Of a DNA stretch of 64,000 nucleotides, positions 53,038 through 62,122 are shown piece by piece. Made by a program: the position numbers and the translations under genes. The stretch comes from Sellimonas caecigallum (GTDB lineage Bacteria; Bacillota; Clostridia; Lachnospirales; Lachnospiraceae), in contig NZ_VIRV01000003.1 in the NCBI RefSeq assembly GCF_019754295.1, positions 1 through 64,000 of the forward strand, read 5' to 3'. The notes below the pieces were generated by a model, which saw only the letters and a program-made list of their open reading frames with translations, searched no databases and was not told where the DNA came from. How positions within the stretch are numbered: position 1 is the stretch's first letter; every line of letters starts with the position of its first letter.

Positions 53038-54372
53038 TCATTGTGCATCTTTACAGCAGATCCCTTTCTGTGCGGGTCCTTCTTTTTTTCTGCCTTGCCG
53101 GTCAAAACGCGACCCATGACAAGGGCAGTCCCATGTCTGTTCATCCGGATTCCACACGAGTCGGCATCCAAGATGGGAACACCGGATCCCGCCTCGAAAG
53201 ATGGGACTTACAAGCTGTTTGACCGCCGTCCCGGTGTCTTTTCCAACCGGACCGATCTCCCCGACAGAAAATCGGGCCGGTGCAAAAGCATCCGCATATG
53301 GATTGGGCCTCTCACAGATCTGATCCCGCAAAATCATGGCGGCTGCCATGGAGGAAGTCATCCCCCACTTCTGAAATCCAGATGCTACATACCATCCCGG
53401 TTTCGAGGAAGCGTACGTACCGACAAACGGAATCTTATCAGCTGTCATACAGTCCTGGGCAGACCAGGCCGCTTCCACGCGGCATCCCGGAAAAAATTGT
53501 TCTGCTGCCCTTTTCAGTTTCTCATATTTTCCGCCTTCCGCATTTTCTCCGGTTCGGTGGGCTTCTCCTCCAAACAGGATCCACTTTCCGTATTGTCGAA
53601 ACGAGTAGCTTTTCTTTCCTGTTCCGATGTACATTCCATCGATCGTTCCTGCTCCGGAAATTGCAAGGACATAGGATCGTTCCTGGTGCATCCGCGCAAA
53701 ATACATTCCCGGAAAATTCACAAATGGGAAGTGGGCTGCAAAAATGATGTGTTTTGCCGCAACACTTCCTCCAGGTGTGATCACTTTATGGTCTTCCACT
53801 TCTTTTACCGGACTTTTCTCATAGATCGTGAGAGATCTTGCCAGAGCGTCTGCAAATTTCAACGGATGGAACTGTGCCTGGTCAGAAAACCGCACAGCGC
53901 TTTTGTGGGAAACTGGAAACGAGATATCTTTCACAAAAAAAGCCGGGGCGCCAAGCTGTCTTGACACTTTTGCCTCCTCTTTCATTCGCTCTTCCTCCTG
54001 CCCGTAGACATAGGAATCTGTCTTTTCAAAATCGCAGGAGATTCCTTCCCCGGATATGATCCTTTCATACTCTTTGACTGCTGCCAGATTTGCCCGCACG
54101 TACTTTGCCGCTGTCTTAAACCCTTTTTCCCGCACAAAATCTGCCAGGATATCTCCGTGCTGGGCTGTAATCTTGGCCGTCGTATGCCCTGTCTGCCCGG
54201 ATGCAATCCGATCTGCCTCCAGGACAACTGTCCGGATTCCTTCTCTTTGCAGCTGCCATGCCGTGAGAATCCCTGTCATTCCTGCTCCAATTACTACTGC
54301 TTCTGCCCGTATATCCCCGCAAAGCGGAGGTCTGCTTGCGATCTCATATGTCTGTTTCCAAATAGACTCCAT
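53038..54372 (-). CDS. FAD-dependent oxidoreductase with truncated C-terminal Rieske domain
   Basis: A 444-residue DAO-type flavoprotein. The FAD Rossmann motif is AVVIGAGMTGILTAWQLQREG, and SGQTGHTTAKITAQHG follows as in the YhfW/YurR-type group. The C-terminus carries the Rieske 2Fe-2S ligands: CSHLGC and, 18 residues on, CPCHGSRF. Full-length homologues have about 500 residues with three to four strands before the first ligand loop; here only about 18 residues (VGKDTGTAVKQLVSPIFR) separate the flavin part from RCSH, so roughly 45 residues are missing. The cluster ligands are intact but the domain is trimmed. Function of the family is not established. GGGAGGC precedes the ATG. Confidence 0.88.
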   Translation of the reverse strand: MESIWKQTYEIASRPPLCGDIRAEAVVIGAGMTGILTAWQLQREGIRTVVLEADRIASGQTGHTTAKITAQHGDILADFVREKGFKTAAKYVRANLAAVKEYERIISGEGISCDFEKTDSYVYGQEEERMKEEAKVSRQLGAPAFFVKDISFPVSHKSAVRFSDQAQFHPLKFADALARSLTIYEKSPVKEVEDHKVITPGGSVAAKHIIFAAHFPFVNFPGMYFARMHQERSYVLAISGAGTIDGMYIGTGKKSYSFRQYGKWILFGGEAHRTGENAEGGKYEKLKRAAEQFFPGCRVEAAWSAQDCMTADKIPFVGTYASSKPGWYVASGFQKWGMTSSMAAAMILRDQICERPNPYADAFAPARFSVGEIGPVGKDTGTAVKQLVSPIFRGGIRCSHLGCRLVWNPDEQTWDCPCHGSRFDRQGRKKEGPAQKGICCKDAQ

Positions 54373-54392
54373 AAATGCCTCCCAGATGATCT

Positions 54393-54421
54393 TATCTATA
54401 AGATATTTCTATCTATAAGAT
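54393..54421 (-). repeat. Tandem copies of a palindromic 12-mer upstream of the FAD/Rieske gene
   Basis: TATCTATAAGAT occurs at 54393-54404 and again at 54410-54421, a 17-base period. Each copy is an odd-centred palindrome (ATCT-ATA-AGAT). It lies 21 bases upstream of the start codon in the gap between sbcC and this gene and may be a regulator site. Confidence 0.6.
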
Positions 54422-54458
54422 TTCCCTCCTGGGCTTCTTTATACATTCCCGCGGCATA

Positions 54459-57251
54459 CTAGCCGATCACAACTTCCGCCTTGCTTGTTCCTGTTTTGTC
54501 TTTCGTCACAACAATCTTTTTTTCGACCCGATTTTTCAACGCTGCCACATGGGAAATGATACCCACAAGCTTATCCCCCCGGCTGATGGACACAAGGGCC
54601 TTTACCGCTTTTTCAAGTGCTTCATCGTCCAAAGTTCCGAATCCTTCGTCCACAAACATAGCCTCCAGTCGGATGCCGCCAGACATCGCCTGAATCTCGT
54701 CGGAGAGCCCAAGCGCCAGGGAAAGGGACGCCTGGAAGGATTCCCCTCCGGAGAGAGAATGAATGCTGCGCTCCGTGCCATTATAGTGATCGATTACATT
54801 GATCTCCAACCCGCTCTGGCTTCGTCTGTCAGCCGCCGTCCGTTTTCTCGTCATCTCATACTGTCCGTCAGTCATGACAAGCAGCCTTCTGTTGGCACGC
54901 AAAAGAATTCTGTCAAAATATGCAGTCTGGACATATGTCTCCAGCATGATCTTCTCTTTCCCCGCCAAAGTTCCGTTTACCGTATCGGAGAGACTGCCTG
55001 CAATCCGGTAAGACTCTTCCGCTTTTTTTTGCTTCTGGCAAAGTCTTCTGATTTCCTGCACTGCTCTCTTATTTGTCCTTAATATTGGAAGAAGATGGTC
55101 TTTTTCTTTCAGACAGACTGCCTTCTCTTCCAGAGCTTTTTTCCTTTCCAACTCCATCTCTTCTTTTCTTCGTATCAGCGCACTCTCCTGGCTTCCTTTT
55201 TCTTCCTGCTGTTCTTTCCACACCCGGATGGCAGAACGGCAAGCTGCGATTTCGTTCTCCAGTGTCCGGAAATCTGCTCTGGCTGTCTCCAGCCTGATCT
55301 CCATCTGCTCTTTTCTTTCTTCCATCCCGGCGATAACCTGTCTCGCCTCTTCATAGGAAGAGTAAAGAAGCTTTTTCCGATCTGCCTCCAGTTTTTCTTC
55401 CATCGATTTCCGATCTGCTGTGCACTGCGCAATCCTCTTTTCCAAAAACAGGATCTCCTCCTGATCTTTCTCCGCAGTCTCTTCCAATCTCTTCTTCTGA
55501 GTTTCCAGTTCTTTCTTTCTCTCCCGAAATGATATCAGCTGTTCCTCTTCACTTTTGAGTTTTTTCCGCTTTTCCTCCAGCCTGATCCCTTCTGTCTTCA
55601 TCATTGTATAAGCTTCCTGAAGACCTTTTATCTCCTGCGTCCAAAGCATATTGGCCTGTTCTTTCAGATTCCGCCCGGTTGTCTCCTGCTGCCCTTTTGC
55701 TTCGCCTGCCAGCCTGCTTTGTTCCGCCTCTTTTTTCTGTATTTTTGAAAGCTTCTCTTTTTCTTCTTTCAGCTTTTTCTCGTCCGGAATGTGGAGAGGA
55801 CGCTTCGCCTTCTTCGGATGCACTTTTGCTCCGCAGACAGGGCATGGTTCTCCTTCTGAAAGCTGTTCGGCCAGGATTCCTGCCTGTCCATCCAGAAAGG
55901 CGCGTTCCATGGCAAGGCAGGACTCCTGTACAGCCTGGCTTTGCTCCCGTATATGAAGATACCGTTCCTGTTCCTGCTTCAGACGTCTCACTGCATCCTG
56001 GTACTGTCTGCACACTTCACGAAAAGCGATCAGTTTCCCGTACCGCTCTTCCAGTCTCTGGCTTTCCTCCGCCAAACTCTTCCATCGCTCTTCCGACACA
56101 GGAAATTCAGAAAGTTCTTTTCTCACTTTTTCAAGTGTCTGCTTCCTGATTTTATATTCCCCTTGTTTTTTCTCCAGAAGCATGGCCGTCTTTGATTCTT
56201 CACGGCGCTTTTCCTCCAGTTGTTTCTCTGTCTTGGCAGCCTCTTTGTATTTTTCCAGCTGTTCTTTCTCCCTTACGATCCTCTCCTTTAAATCCTCCGT
56301 CCCTTTTGCCTCTTCTTCCGCCTTATCCCGTACTTTTTTCTTTTCTTCTTCCTGCGAAAGCAAGTTCAGCAGCTTTTCTTCTTCTTTTTTCTCCCCTTTT
56401 TTGGCAAGAAGCTCTTGCTCTGTCTTTTGGACCTTCTGCCCGGAATGCTCTGCCCGTCCTTCTGCCTGCCGGATCGTTTCATCCAACTTTTTCATCTTTC
56501 CTTCGATCTTTTCCTCAATCTCCTCCGCTGCCGAAATCCATTCCTCTGCATGAGGACTTAAGAGTGCCTCTTCCCAGCGTTTCTTTTCCTCCGTCATTTC
56601 TTCCGGACAGCAGATTTCTTCCGCGTAATGCCGGATGTCACGATCGAGCAATTCGTACTCTTTTTTTACGGCAGATGCCTTTTCCCTGATTTTTTCCTGA
56701 AAAATCTGGTATGGCTTTGTGTGGAACAACATCCGGAAGATCCTGCTTTTTTCTTCCGTCGAAGACATCAAAAGCTTCTGAAACTCCCCCTGCGCCAGCA
56801 TGGCGATCTGGGTAAACTGTTCTCGGCGAAGTCCAAGGATTTCCTCACATTTTTCCGTTACCGCCCTGGCTCCGGTTACGACCGTTCCGTCCGGGAGCGT
56901 CAAAATGGCATCTGCCTTCTGTGTGATGAATCCTTCTCCTCTCTTCTTTTTTCTTACGTATTCAGGATTTCTCCTTACCCGGTACACTTCTTTTCCTACT
57001 GAAAAGGTAAAATCCACATACGTCTCCTCCCCTTCGCCCGCATACTTGCTTTGAAGCATATCAGATTTTCTGTAATTTCCGCTGGGCTCTCCATAGAGAG
57101 CAAACGTGATGGCGTCAAACAATGTCGTCTTGCCGGCTCCTGTGTCGCCGGTTATGACGTAAATCCCTTTTGACCCAAGTTTGTAAAATGGAATCTCCTG
57201 CCTTCCGGCATAGGGGCCAAAAGCGGACAGTATCAGGTTTTCCGGTCTCAT
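54459..57251 (-). CDS. sbcC: SbcCD nuclease, ATPase subunit
   Basis: A 930-residue SMC/Rad50-like protein. Walker A VITGDTGAGKTTLFDAITFA near residue 34, long coiled-coil arms (about 180-480 and 530-760), a zinc hook GEPCPVCGAKVHPKKA near the middle, signature LSGGESFQASLSLALGLS and Walker B LEAMFVDEGFGTLDDEAL. With SbcD it cleaves hairpins and protein-blocked DNA ends. It overlaps the sbcD stop by four bases. Confidence 0.97.
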   Translation of the reverse strand: MRPENLILSAFGPYAGRQEIPFYKLGSKGIYVITGDTGAGKTTLFDAITFALYGEPSGNYRKSDMLQSKYAGEGEETYVDFTFSVGKEVYRVRRNPEYVRKKKRGEGFITQKADAILTLPDGTVVTGARAVTEKCEEILGLRREQFTQIAMLAQGEFQKLLMSSTEEKSRIFRMLFHTKPYQIFQEKIREKASAVKKEYELLDRDIRHYAEEICCPEEMTEEKKRWEEALLSPHAEEWISAAEEIEEKIEGKMKKLDETIRQAEGRAEHSGQKVQKTEQELLAKKGEKKEEEKLLNLLSQEEEKKKVRDKAEEEAKGTEDLKERIVREKEQLEKYKEAAKTEKQLEEKRREESKTAMLLEKKQGEYKIRKQTLEKVRKELSEFPVSEERWKSLAEESQRLEERYGKLIAFREVCRQYQDAVRRLKQEQERYLHIREQSQAVQESCLAMERAFLDGQAGILAEQLSEGEPCPVCGAKVHPKKAKRPLHIPDEKKLKEEKEKLSKIQKKEAEQSRLAGEAKGQQETTGRNLKEQANMLWTQEIKGLQEAYTMMKTEGIRLEEKRKKLKSEEEQLISFRERKKELETQKKRLEETAEKDQEEILFLEKRIAQCTADRKSMEEKLEADRKKLLYSSYEEARQVIAGMEERKEQMEIRLETARADFRTLENEIAACRSAIRVWKEQQEEKGSQESALIRRKEEMELERKKALEEKAVCLKEKDHLLPILRTNKRAVQEIRRLCQKQKKAEESYRIAGSLSDTVNGTLAGKEKIMLETYVQTAYFDRILLRANRRLLVMTDGQYEMTRKRTAADRRSQSGLEINVIDHYNGTERSIHSLSGGESFQASLSLALGLSDEIQAMSGGIRLEAMFVDEGFGTLDDEALEKAVKALVSISRGDKLVGIISHVAALKNRVEKKIVVTKDKTGTSKAEVVIG

Positions 57252-58378
57252 TTACTTCCCTCCCAGATTTCTTCCATCATTTCCAACACCAGTTTTCTCT
57301 GCTTTTCCGATAAGGGCTGTCCGTTCTGCATCTCATAGAATTCCTCCAAAAGTTCTTCCGGACTTTTTCTCTCCATCTCTTTGGCTGCCTCAAATTCCGA
57401 CTGGCTCCTTGCCCTGTCATTGTCATAATCCATCTTCATCATATTCGGATAGATCAGCCTGAGCTTTGAAAGCGCGTCCAGCACATCTTCCGGATCTGTC
57501 AGCGTGATATGGTAATAAGCTTCCGGATCCAGGTTTTCATAAAAGCTTTTTGCTGTCAGTTCCATGTAAGTGCCTCGGATCTCCACAAGATCCCTTTTAG
57601 GGATCAGGGGAATCGTCTCTATCTTTGTGTTCCCTTTCTCCCGGATATCCAAAATGGTCACGGATTTTTTGTCCCTGATTTCCGAAAAAGAATATTTAAG
57701 AGGAGTCCCGCAATATCGGATCTTCTCCTTTCCGACACTTTGCGGACGATGAAGGTGTCCAAGCGCCACATAATCAAACTCATCGAACACGGAAGCGTCC
57801 ACCTGATCCAGTCCTCCGATGGAAAGCTCTTCTGACTCACATGTCTTTGCTCCTGTGACAAACTGATGTGCGATCAGGATATTTCTCTCTTCGGGATCCA
57901 TCTTTTGCGTCCCGAGAGCGATACGCACCGCGTCCGTGTACGTCTCCGGATCCTCCCCCGGGCATGCCGCTTTTACGTAAGCCGGCTTTAGAAAAGGCAT
58001 CATCCAGATATGCAGAGGTCCGAATTCATCCTGCACGGTAATTTTTTCGCACAGCGTCTCCCCGGCCGTGTACACACCGCTTTTCCGAAAAAGAGCTGCC
58101 CCGAAAGCCAGCCTGTCCTGGGAATCATGATTCCCGCTTATAAAAAAAACCGGAATGCTCCGGTTTACCATACTGTTCAGGAATTGATCCAGAAGCCTTA
58201 CCGCCTCCGCCGGCGGCACCGGCTTATCGTATACGTCTCCTGCGATCAGGATCCCTTCTGCTTTTTCCTGATCTGCGATATCTATGATTTTTTTCAAAAT
58301 ATCCTTCTGATCTTCCAGCATGGAGTATTCATTGACTCTTTTGCCCAGATGCAAATCGGATATGTGCAGCAGTCTCAT
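57248..58378 (-). CDS. sbcD: SbcCD nuclease, catalytic subunit
   Basis: A 376-residue Mre11-like metallophosphoesterase. Phosphoesterase motifs: HISDLHLGK (I), GDVYDKPVPP (II), SGNHDSQDRL (III), IAHQFVTG (IV) and ALGHLHRPQ (V), all carrying their metal ligands. The capping domain from about 270 ends with a helical SbcC-binding tail. AAGGAGGAAG is upstream of the ATG. It follows the adenosyltransferase gene by 24 bases in the same direction. Confidence 0.97.
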   Translation of the reverse strand: MRLLHISDLHLGKRVNEYSMLEDQKDILKKIIDIADQEKAEGILIAGDVYDKPVPPAEAVRLLDQFLNSMVNRSIPVFFISGNHDSQDRLAFGAALFRKSGVYTAGETLCEKITVQDEFGPLHIWMMPFLKPAYVKAACPGEDPETYTDAVRIALGTQKMDPEERNILIAHQFVTGAKTCESEELSIGGLDQVDASVFDEFDYVALGHLHRPQSVGKEKIRYCGTPLKYSFSEIRDKKSVTILDIREKGNTKIETIPLIPKRDLVEIRGTYMELTAKSFYENLDPEAYYHITLTDPEDVLDALSKLRLIYPNMMKMDYDNDRARSQSEFEAAKEMERKSPEELLEEFYEMQNGQPLSEKQRKLVLEMMEEIWEGSK

Positions 58379-58402
58379 ACTCTTCCTCCTTCTTGTTCCC
58401 GA

Positions 58403-58933
58403 CTAAAATTCGATCCCTTCCCTGGCAGGGACTCCTTTTTCAAAAGGATGCCTCACTGCACGGATCTCAGAGATATAATCTGCCTGAGATAGAATCGCTT
58501 CGTCGGGATCTCTCCCCGTCATGACGACTTCCAGGTGTTCCGGTTTCTCTTTCAGAAAACGTACTACCTCTTCTCTAGGCACAAGCCCGTATCCGTACGC
58601 GGCCATCAGCTCATCCATGACAAGAAGATCGTATGCCCCGGATACCGCTTTCTTTTGGATGACTTCCCATGCATCATGGTACGCTTTTTTAAGCTCCTCT
58701 TTCTCTTCATCCTTTAACGTCCAGTAAAATCCTTTCGTATCCGGCATCTTCATCCTCTCCACCTCAGGGATGGCATCCAGGACAAAAAGTTCTCCGGAGT
58801 CTTCTTTTTTTAAAAAACGAACAAGCAGCGTCCGCTTTCCACGCCCGGAAGCCCGGACAATCAGTCCGATGGCCGCGGTCGTCTTCCCTTTTCCATCTCC
58901 GCAATAGATATGGATTCGTCCTTTTTCTGTCAT
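58403..58933 (-). CDS. cobO: Cob(I)alamin adenosyltransferase, CobA/CobO/BtuR type
   Basis: A 176-residue P-loop enzyme that makes adenosylcobalamin. The nucleotide loop is IHIYCGDGKGKTTAAIGL, and YDLLVMDELMAAYGYGLV and VVMTGRDPDEAILSQADYISEI are the further family motifs. ATG 58933 starts exactly at the family N-terminus although AGGA is close to it; the longer ORF runs into the previous gene. It belongs with the cobalamin genes at 47-51 kb by function, but is carried in the sbcDC cluster. Confidence 0.94.
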   Translation of the reverse strand: MTEKGRIHIYCGDGKGKTTAAIGLIVRASGRGKRTLLVRFLKKEDSGELFVLDAIPEVERMKMPDTKGFYWTLKDEEKEELKKAYHDAWEVIQKKAVSGAYDLLVMDELMAAYGYGLVPREEVVRFLKEKPEHLEVVMTGRDPDEAILSQADYISEIRAVRHPFEKGVPAREGIEF

Positions 58934-58937
58934 CTTC

Positions 58938-59324
58938 CTAAGCCCCCGCACTGATCTCAAGTCCGCTGACGCCAAAATCTGCCCCCAGGTTTTCGATGCC
59001 TTCGCTTACTTCCTCCCGTGAAAATCCATGTTCTTCCAGATAGTCCGCATCAAACCTTGCCAGATGCAGATAGAAGCAAAGCGCCATCTCAAACATCCGG
59101 AAATCCCCTTCTTCGAGACTTTCCAGAAGCTCATTCTCCGCCTGATTGATCTCTCCTTTGTCTGCAAGCGCCAAAATTCTCCGATACAGACGGTCCACAT
59201 CGTTGTCCATCTCTTCATATGGAGGAAGCTCGTAAGATGCTTCCTCCTTTCCAAGGATCAGCTTCGCCAGAAAGCGTCCCTGATCTTCCAGTCGTCTCAC
59301 ATTAAAATCCTGTTTTAATCCCAT
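58938..59324 (-). CDS. Small conserved acidic helical protein of unknown function (DUF6483-like)
   Basis: A 128-residue acidic, largely helical protein with AGAGGAAAC before its ATG. The opening FNVRRLEDQGRFLAKLILGKEEAS and the later helical repeat (ILALADKGEINQAENELLESLEEGDFRMFEMALCFYLHLA) look like the short TPR-like proteins annotated DUF6483 in Lachnospiraceae; this is a guess by shape. No signal or membrane segment is present. It lies five bases upstream of the adenosyltransferase gene, so they are probably co-translated. Function unknown. Confidence 0.75.
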   Translation of the reverse strand: MGLKQDFNVRRLEDQGRFLAKLILGKEEASYELPPYEEMDNDVDRLYRRILALADKGEINQAENELLESLEEGDFRMFEMALCFYLHLARFDADYLEEHGFSREEVSEGIENLGADFGVSGLEISAGA

Positions 59325-59346
59325 GTTTCCTCTGTCCTTCTATCTT

Positions 59347-60330
59347 TTAATGATGATACCGCATCATGTACCCCAGTCCCTGAGCTGCTGCCGATCCCAC
59401 GATGGAAGCAATTCCAAGGAAAAACAGTACCGCCGATGCAATGATCAGAATATACAAATGCCGTTTTCTTTTTCCGGAAAAGATCTTTCCTTCATATCCC
59501 GGTCTTCCTCTGTGCAGCAGAAAGTTGCCGATATAGATGAAAAATAGACCAATCCCGCTTCCTGCAATGTAAACTCCTACCGATGCAAACGAAATCCCAT
59601 AATCTGCCGAAGCGCCATAGATGGCAGCATCGTAGGAACTGTTGGAGGCAAAGTATATAATCCTCCAGACAAACTGAAGCGCAAATGTCATCAGGAGCGG
59701 CAGAAGATTATTGATGGCATGGAAAAACATCGCGTATACCATATTGCCCGTCTCTGCCAAAATGTATGCCATGGCAATCCCCAGAATCGCTGTCGGAAAG
59801 AATCTCCAGATACTTCCGTGGAAAGCTCCGAAAATACACCCTGTGAGAATGATCGGAATCCATTTATTTCCTCTCCCAAGAGGCCAGAAGCTGTTGAATA
59901 CCACTCCCCGGAATACCGCTTCCTCACAGAATGCCGGCATGACTGCTACGATGACTACCGCCACCAGCGCCGGAACTCCCATAAAGGTATAAGACAATCC
60001 CATACTTGTTCCAAGCATTTCTGCCGGGAAGAAATATGTGATAAGCATCGTCAGCGCAAGCGTGAGGATCAGGACACCCATCCATAAAAGAAAGGTTCCG
60101 AACATCCCGTAAAAGGTCGGTTTTCTGATGGGAAACACACTCCGGAAATCCCCCTGAAAGATCCATGTACAGCCCACTGCCACTAAAAGCAGCAGAAGTT
60201 CACTCACAAGAGTGCCATAAAGCCCCATATGCTCCCCAAGAGCCGGCCCGATCAAAAAGACACAGACCGCCGACAGGCCAAGCACAATGACGCCATGCCA
60301 CGGTTTCAAAGGTTTCGTTTGTCTGTTCAT
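59347..60330 (-). CDS. CPBP-family intramembrane metalloprotease
   Basis: A membrane protein of 327 residues with eight or more hydrophobic segments. The CPBP (Abi) motifs are visible: FCEEAVFRGVVFNSF (EExxxR), a FxxxH in GCIFGAFHGSIWRF, and HAINN in MFFHAINNLLPLL; these supply the glutamates and His of the metalloprotease site. CAAX-type protease relatives act in prenyl-protein or bacteriocin-immunity processing; the substrate here is unknown. ATG 60330 was preferred over 60336 because AAGGAG lies nine bases upstream. It heads the cluster leading through DUF6483-like, cobO and sbcDC. Confidence 0.9.
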   Translation of the reverse strand: MNRQTKPLKPWHGVIVLGLSAVCVFLIGPALGEHMGLYGTLVSELLLLLVAVGCTWIFQGDFRSVFPIRKPTFYGMFGTFLLWMGVLILTLALTMLITYFFPAEMLGTSMGLSYTFMGVPALVAVVIVAVMPAFCEEAVFRGVVFNSFWPLGRGNKWIPIILTGCIFGAFHGSIWRFFPTAILGIAMAYILAETGNMVYAMFFHAINNLLPLLMTFALQFVWRIIYFASNSSYDAAIYGASADYGISFASVGVYIAGSGIGLFFIYIGNFLLHRGRPGYEGKIFSGKRKRHLYILIIASAVLFFLGIASIVGSAAAQGLGYMMRYHH

Positions 60331-60354
60331 TCGCATCGTCTCCTTCCAGTTGAA

Positions 60355-61230
60355 CTATTTGCCACAGATGTCACATCCAAGCCTGCAGCCTGTCGGCGTG
60401 CCGGCACATCCTCCCATCGCTGTCTCCCGGAGCTCAAACGGAAGGCTCTTTCCTACCCGGTACATAGCCTCTGCCATCTCATCGAACGGGATGACATTTT
60501 CTACTCCGCTCAGGGCAAGTTCCGCACAGGTAATGGCGTTTGCCACTCCTACTGCATTTCTGCTCTGACAAGGAGCTTCCACAAGTCCCGCGATCGGATC
60601 GCACACCATGCCGAGAAGGTTGGAAAGGGCAGTGGATGCAGCGCTCAGACACATCTTCGGCGTACCGCCCATCATCTCCACGACCGCGCTTGCCGCCATG
60701 GCTGATGCGGCTCCTACTTCCGCCTGGCATCCGGCCTCAGCCCCGGATACAGACGCATTTCTCATCAAAATATATCCGATGGCACTGGCATTTAGAAGTC
60801 CTTTATAAAGTATCTCATCTGAGAGTCCTTTCGTATCCCGGACTGCCAGAAGTACGCCTGGAAGCACACCTGAGGATCCGGCTGTCGGCGCAGCCACAAT
60901 AAGTCCCATGGAAGCGTTAACCTCCAGCACCGCCATACTGTACGCGATGGCTCTGGAAAGTACTGTGCCGCACACTGAATCCTCCTTTGTCTCATGATCA
61001 GCCACAAGTTTTGCCTCGCCGCCGATCAGTCCGCCCATGGACTTCTTCGGATTTTGGAGAGGTTCATGCACCCCTTCTTTCATGATTCGGAGTACTTCTT
61101 TTAATTTATCCTGTACCTGCTTCTCATCCAGAGTGCCGCATGTGATTTCTCTTTGTCTCATGACTTCCGAGATCGGAAGCTGCTCTTTCTCACAGACTTC
61201 CAGTAATGTCTGTCCTGAAATAAAATCCAT
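60355..61230 (-). CDS. sdaAA: L-serine dehydratase, alpha subunit (4Fe-4S)
   Basis: A 291-residue subunit. The serine-site SMGLIVAAPTAGSSGVLPG is intact. Cysteines for the oxygen-labile 4Fe-4S cluster are in GMVCDPIAGLVEAPCQSRN and the C-terminal GCAGTPTGCRLGCDICGK. It converts L-serine to pyruvate and ammonia together with SdaAB. AGGAGGAAAG is upstream of the ATG; it follows sdaAB by 12 bases. Confidence 0.97.
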   Translation of the reverse strand: MDFISGQTLLEVCEKEQLPISEVMRQREITCGTLDEKQVQDKLKEVLRIMKEGVHEPLQNPKKSMGGLIGGEAKLVADHETKEDSVCGTVLSRAIAYSMAVLEVNASMGLIVAAPTAGSSGVLPGVLLAVRDTKGLSDEILYKGLLNASAIGYILMRNASVSGAEAGCQAEVGAASAMAASAVVEMMGGTPKMCLSAASTALSNLLGMVCDPIAGLVEAPCQSRNAVGVANAITCAELALSGVENVIPFDEMAEAMYRVGKSLPFELRETAMGGCAGTPTGCRLGCDICGK

Positions 61231-61242
61231 TTTTCTTTCCTC

Positions 61243-61911
61243 CTACATCTGCACAAGCATCAGATCCTGCACATTGTTATTCTCACGAATCTGATCCAGA
61301 ATTTCTTCCGGAATCTTCTCATCCGATTCAACGACAGTAAAAGCGGTCGCCCCTTTGTCTTCCCGAAACAGTCTCATGAATGCGATATTCACATCATTTT
61401 TGCTGAGACACTGTGTAATGTGTGCCACGACACCCGGCTTGTCAATCTGCCGCACAATGAGAGTACTGTACTCTCCTGTAAATTCCACATCGATTCCATT
61501 GATACGGACGATCTTGATCTTTCCGCCCCCGATGGATTCTCCCCGCACGGAGAGATGGTGTCCGTTTACTCCTGTGATTTCCATATCCGCTGTGTTCGGA
61601 TGGTCTGTGACAGTCTTCTCGTCGATCACATACTCATACTCGACACCCATCTTTTTTGCCCAGTCAAAGGCATCCCGGATCCTCGCATCGTCCGTCTCGA
61701 AACCGAGCATACCCCCAAGCAGCGCACGGTCTGTCCCATGTCCGTGGTACGTCTTTGAAAAAGATCCGTAAAGAGTAAACACTACTTTTTTGACCGGCTC
61801 CGGACACATCTTCCTTGCAAGCAGCGCCATAGAACATGCTCCTGCCGTGTGTGAACTGGATGGTCCGATCATATTCGGACCGATAACATCAAATATACTT
61901 AAAAAATTCAT
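61243..61911 (-). CDS. sdaAB: L-serine dehydratase, beta subunit
   Basis: A 222-residue subunit. The N-terminal SIFDVIGPNMIGPSSSHTAGACSMA is the family opening (residues 4-28), and an ACT domain occupies about 150-220 (STLIVRQIDKPGVVAHITQCLSK). GGGAGGATAGG precedes ATG 61911; the ORF 93 bases longer would begin inside the promoter. It is the first gene of the sdaAB-sdaAA operon. Confidence 0.97.
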   Translation of the reverse strand: MNFLSIFDVIGPNMIGPSSSHTAGACSMALLARKMCPEPVKKVVFTLYGSFSKTYHGHGTDRALLGGMLGFETDDARIRDAFDWAKKMGVEYEYVIDEKTVTDHPNTADMEITGVNGHHLSVRGESIGGGKIKIVRINGIDVEFTGEYSTLIVRQIDKPGVVAHITQCLSKNDVNIAFMRLFREDKGATAFTVVESDEKIPEEILDQIRENNNVQDLMLVQM

Positions 61912-62122
61912 CTTCCTATCCTCCCGGAAAGTCTCTTTGCTCTCCCTAATATACCACATTTCCATCTTGCAAAAAAGGACTTTCACAAAATTTACATGCT
62001 TCATAAATTCTTAAAACTTAGATGCAAATCTTTAGAATATTCTAAGATGCGCTTTCACAGTTTTTTCACTTTATGTTTTACAATAGTGTCAAATGAAAGG
62101 AATGAAATCGGAGGCGAACTTT

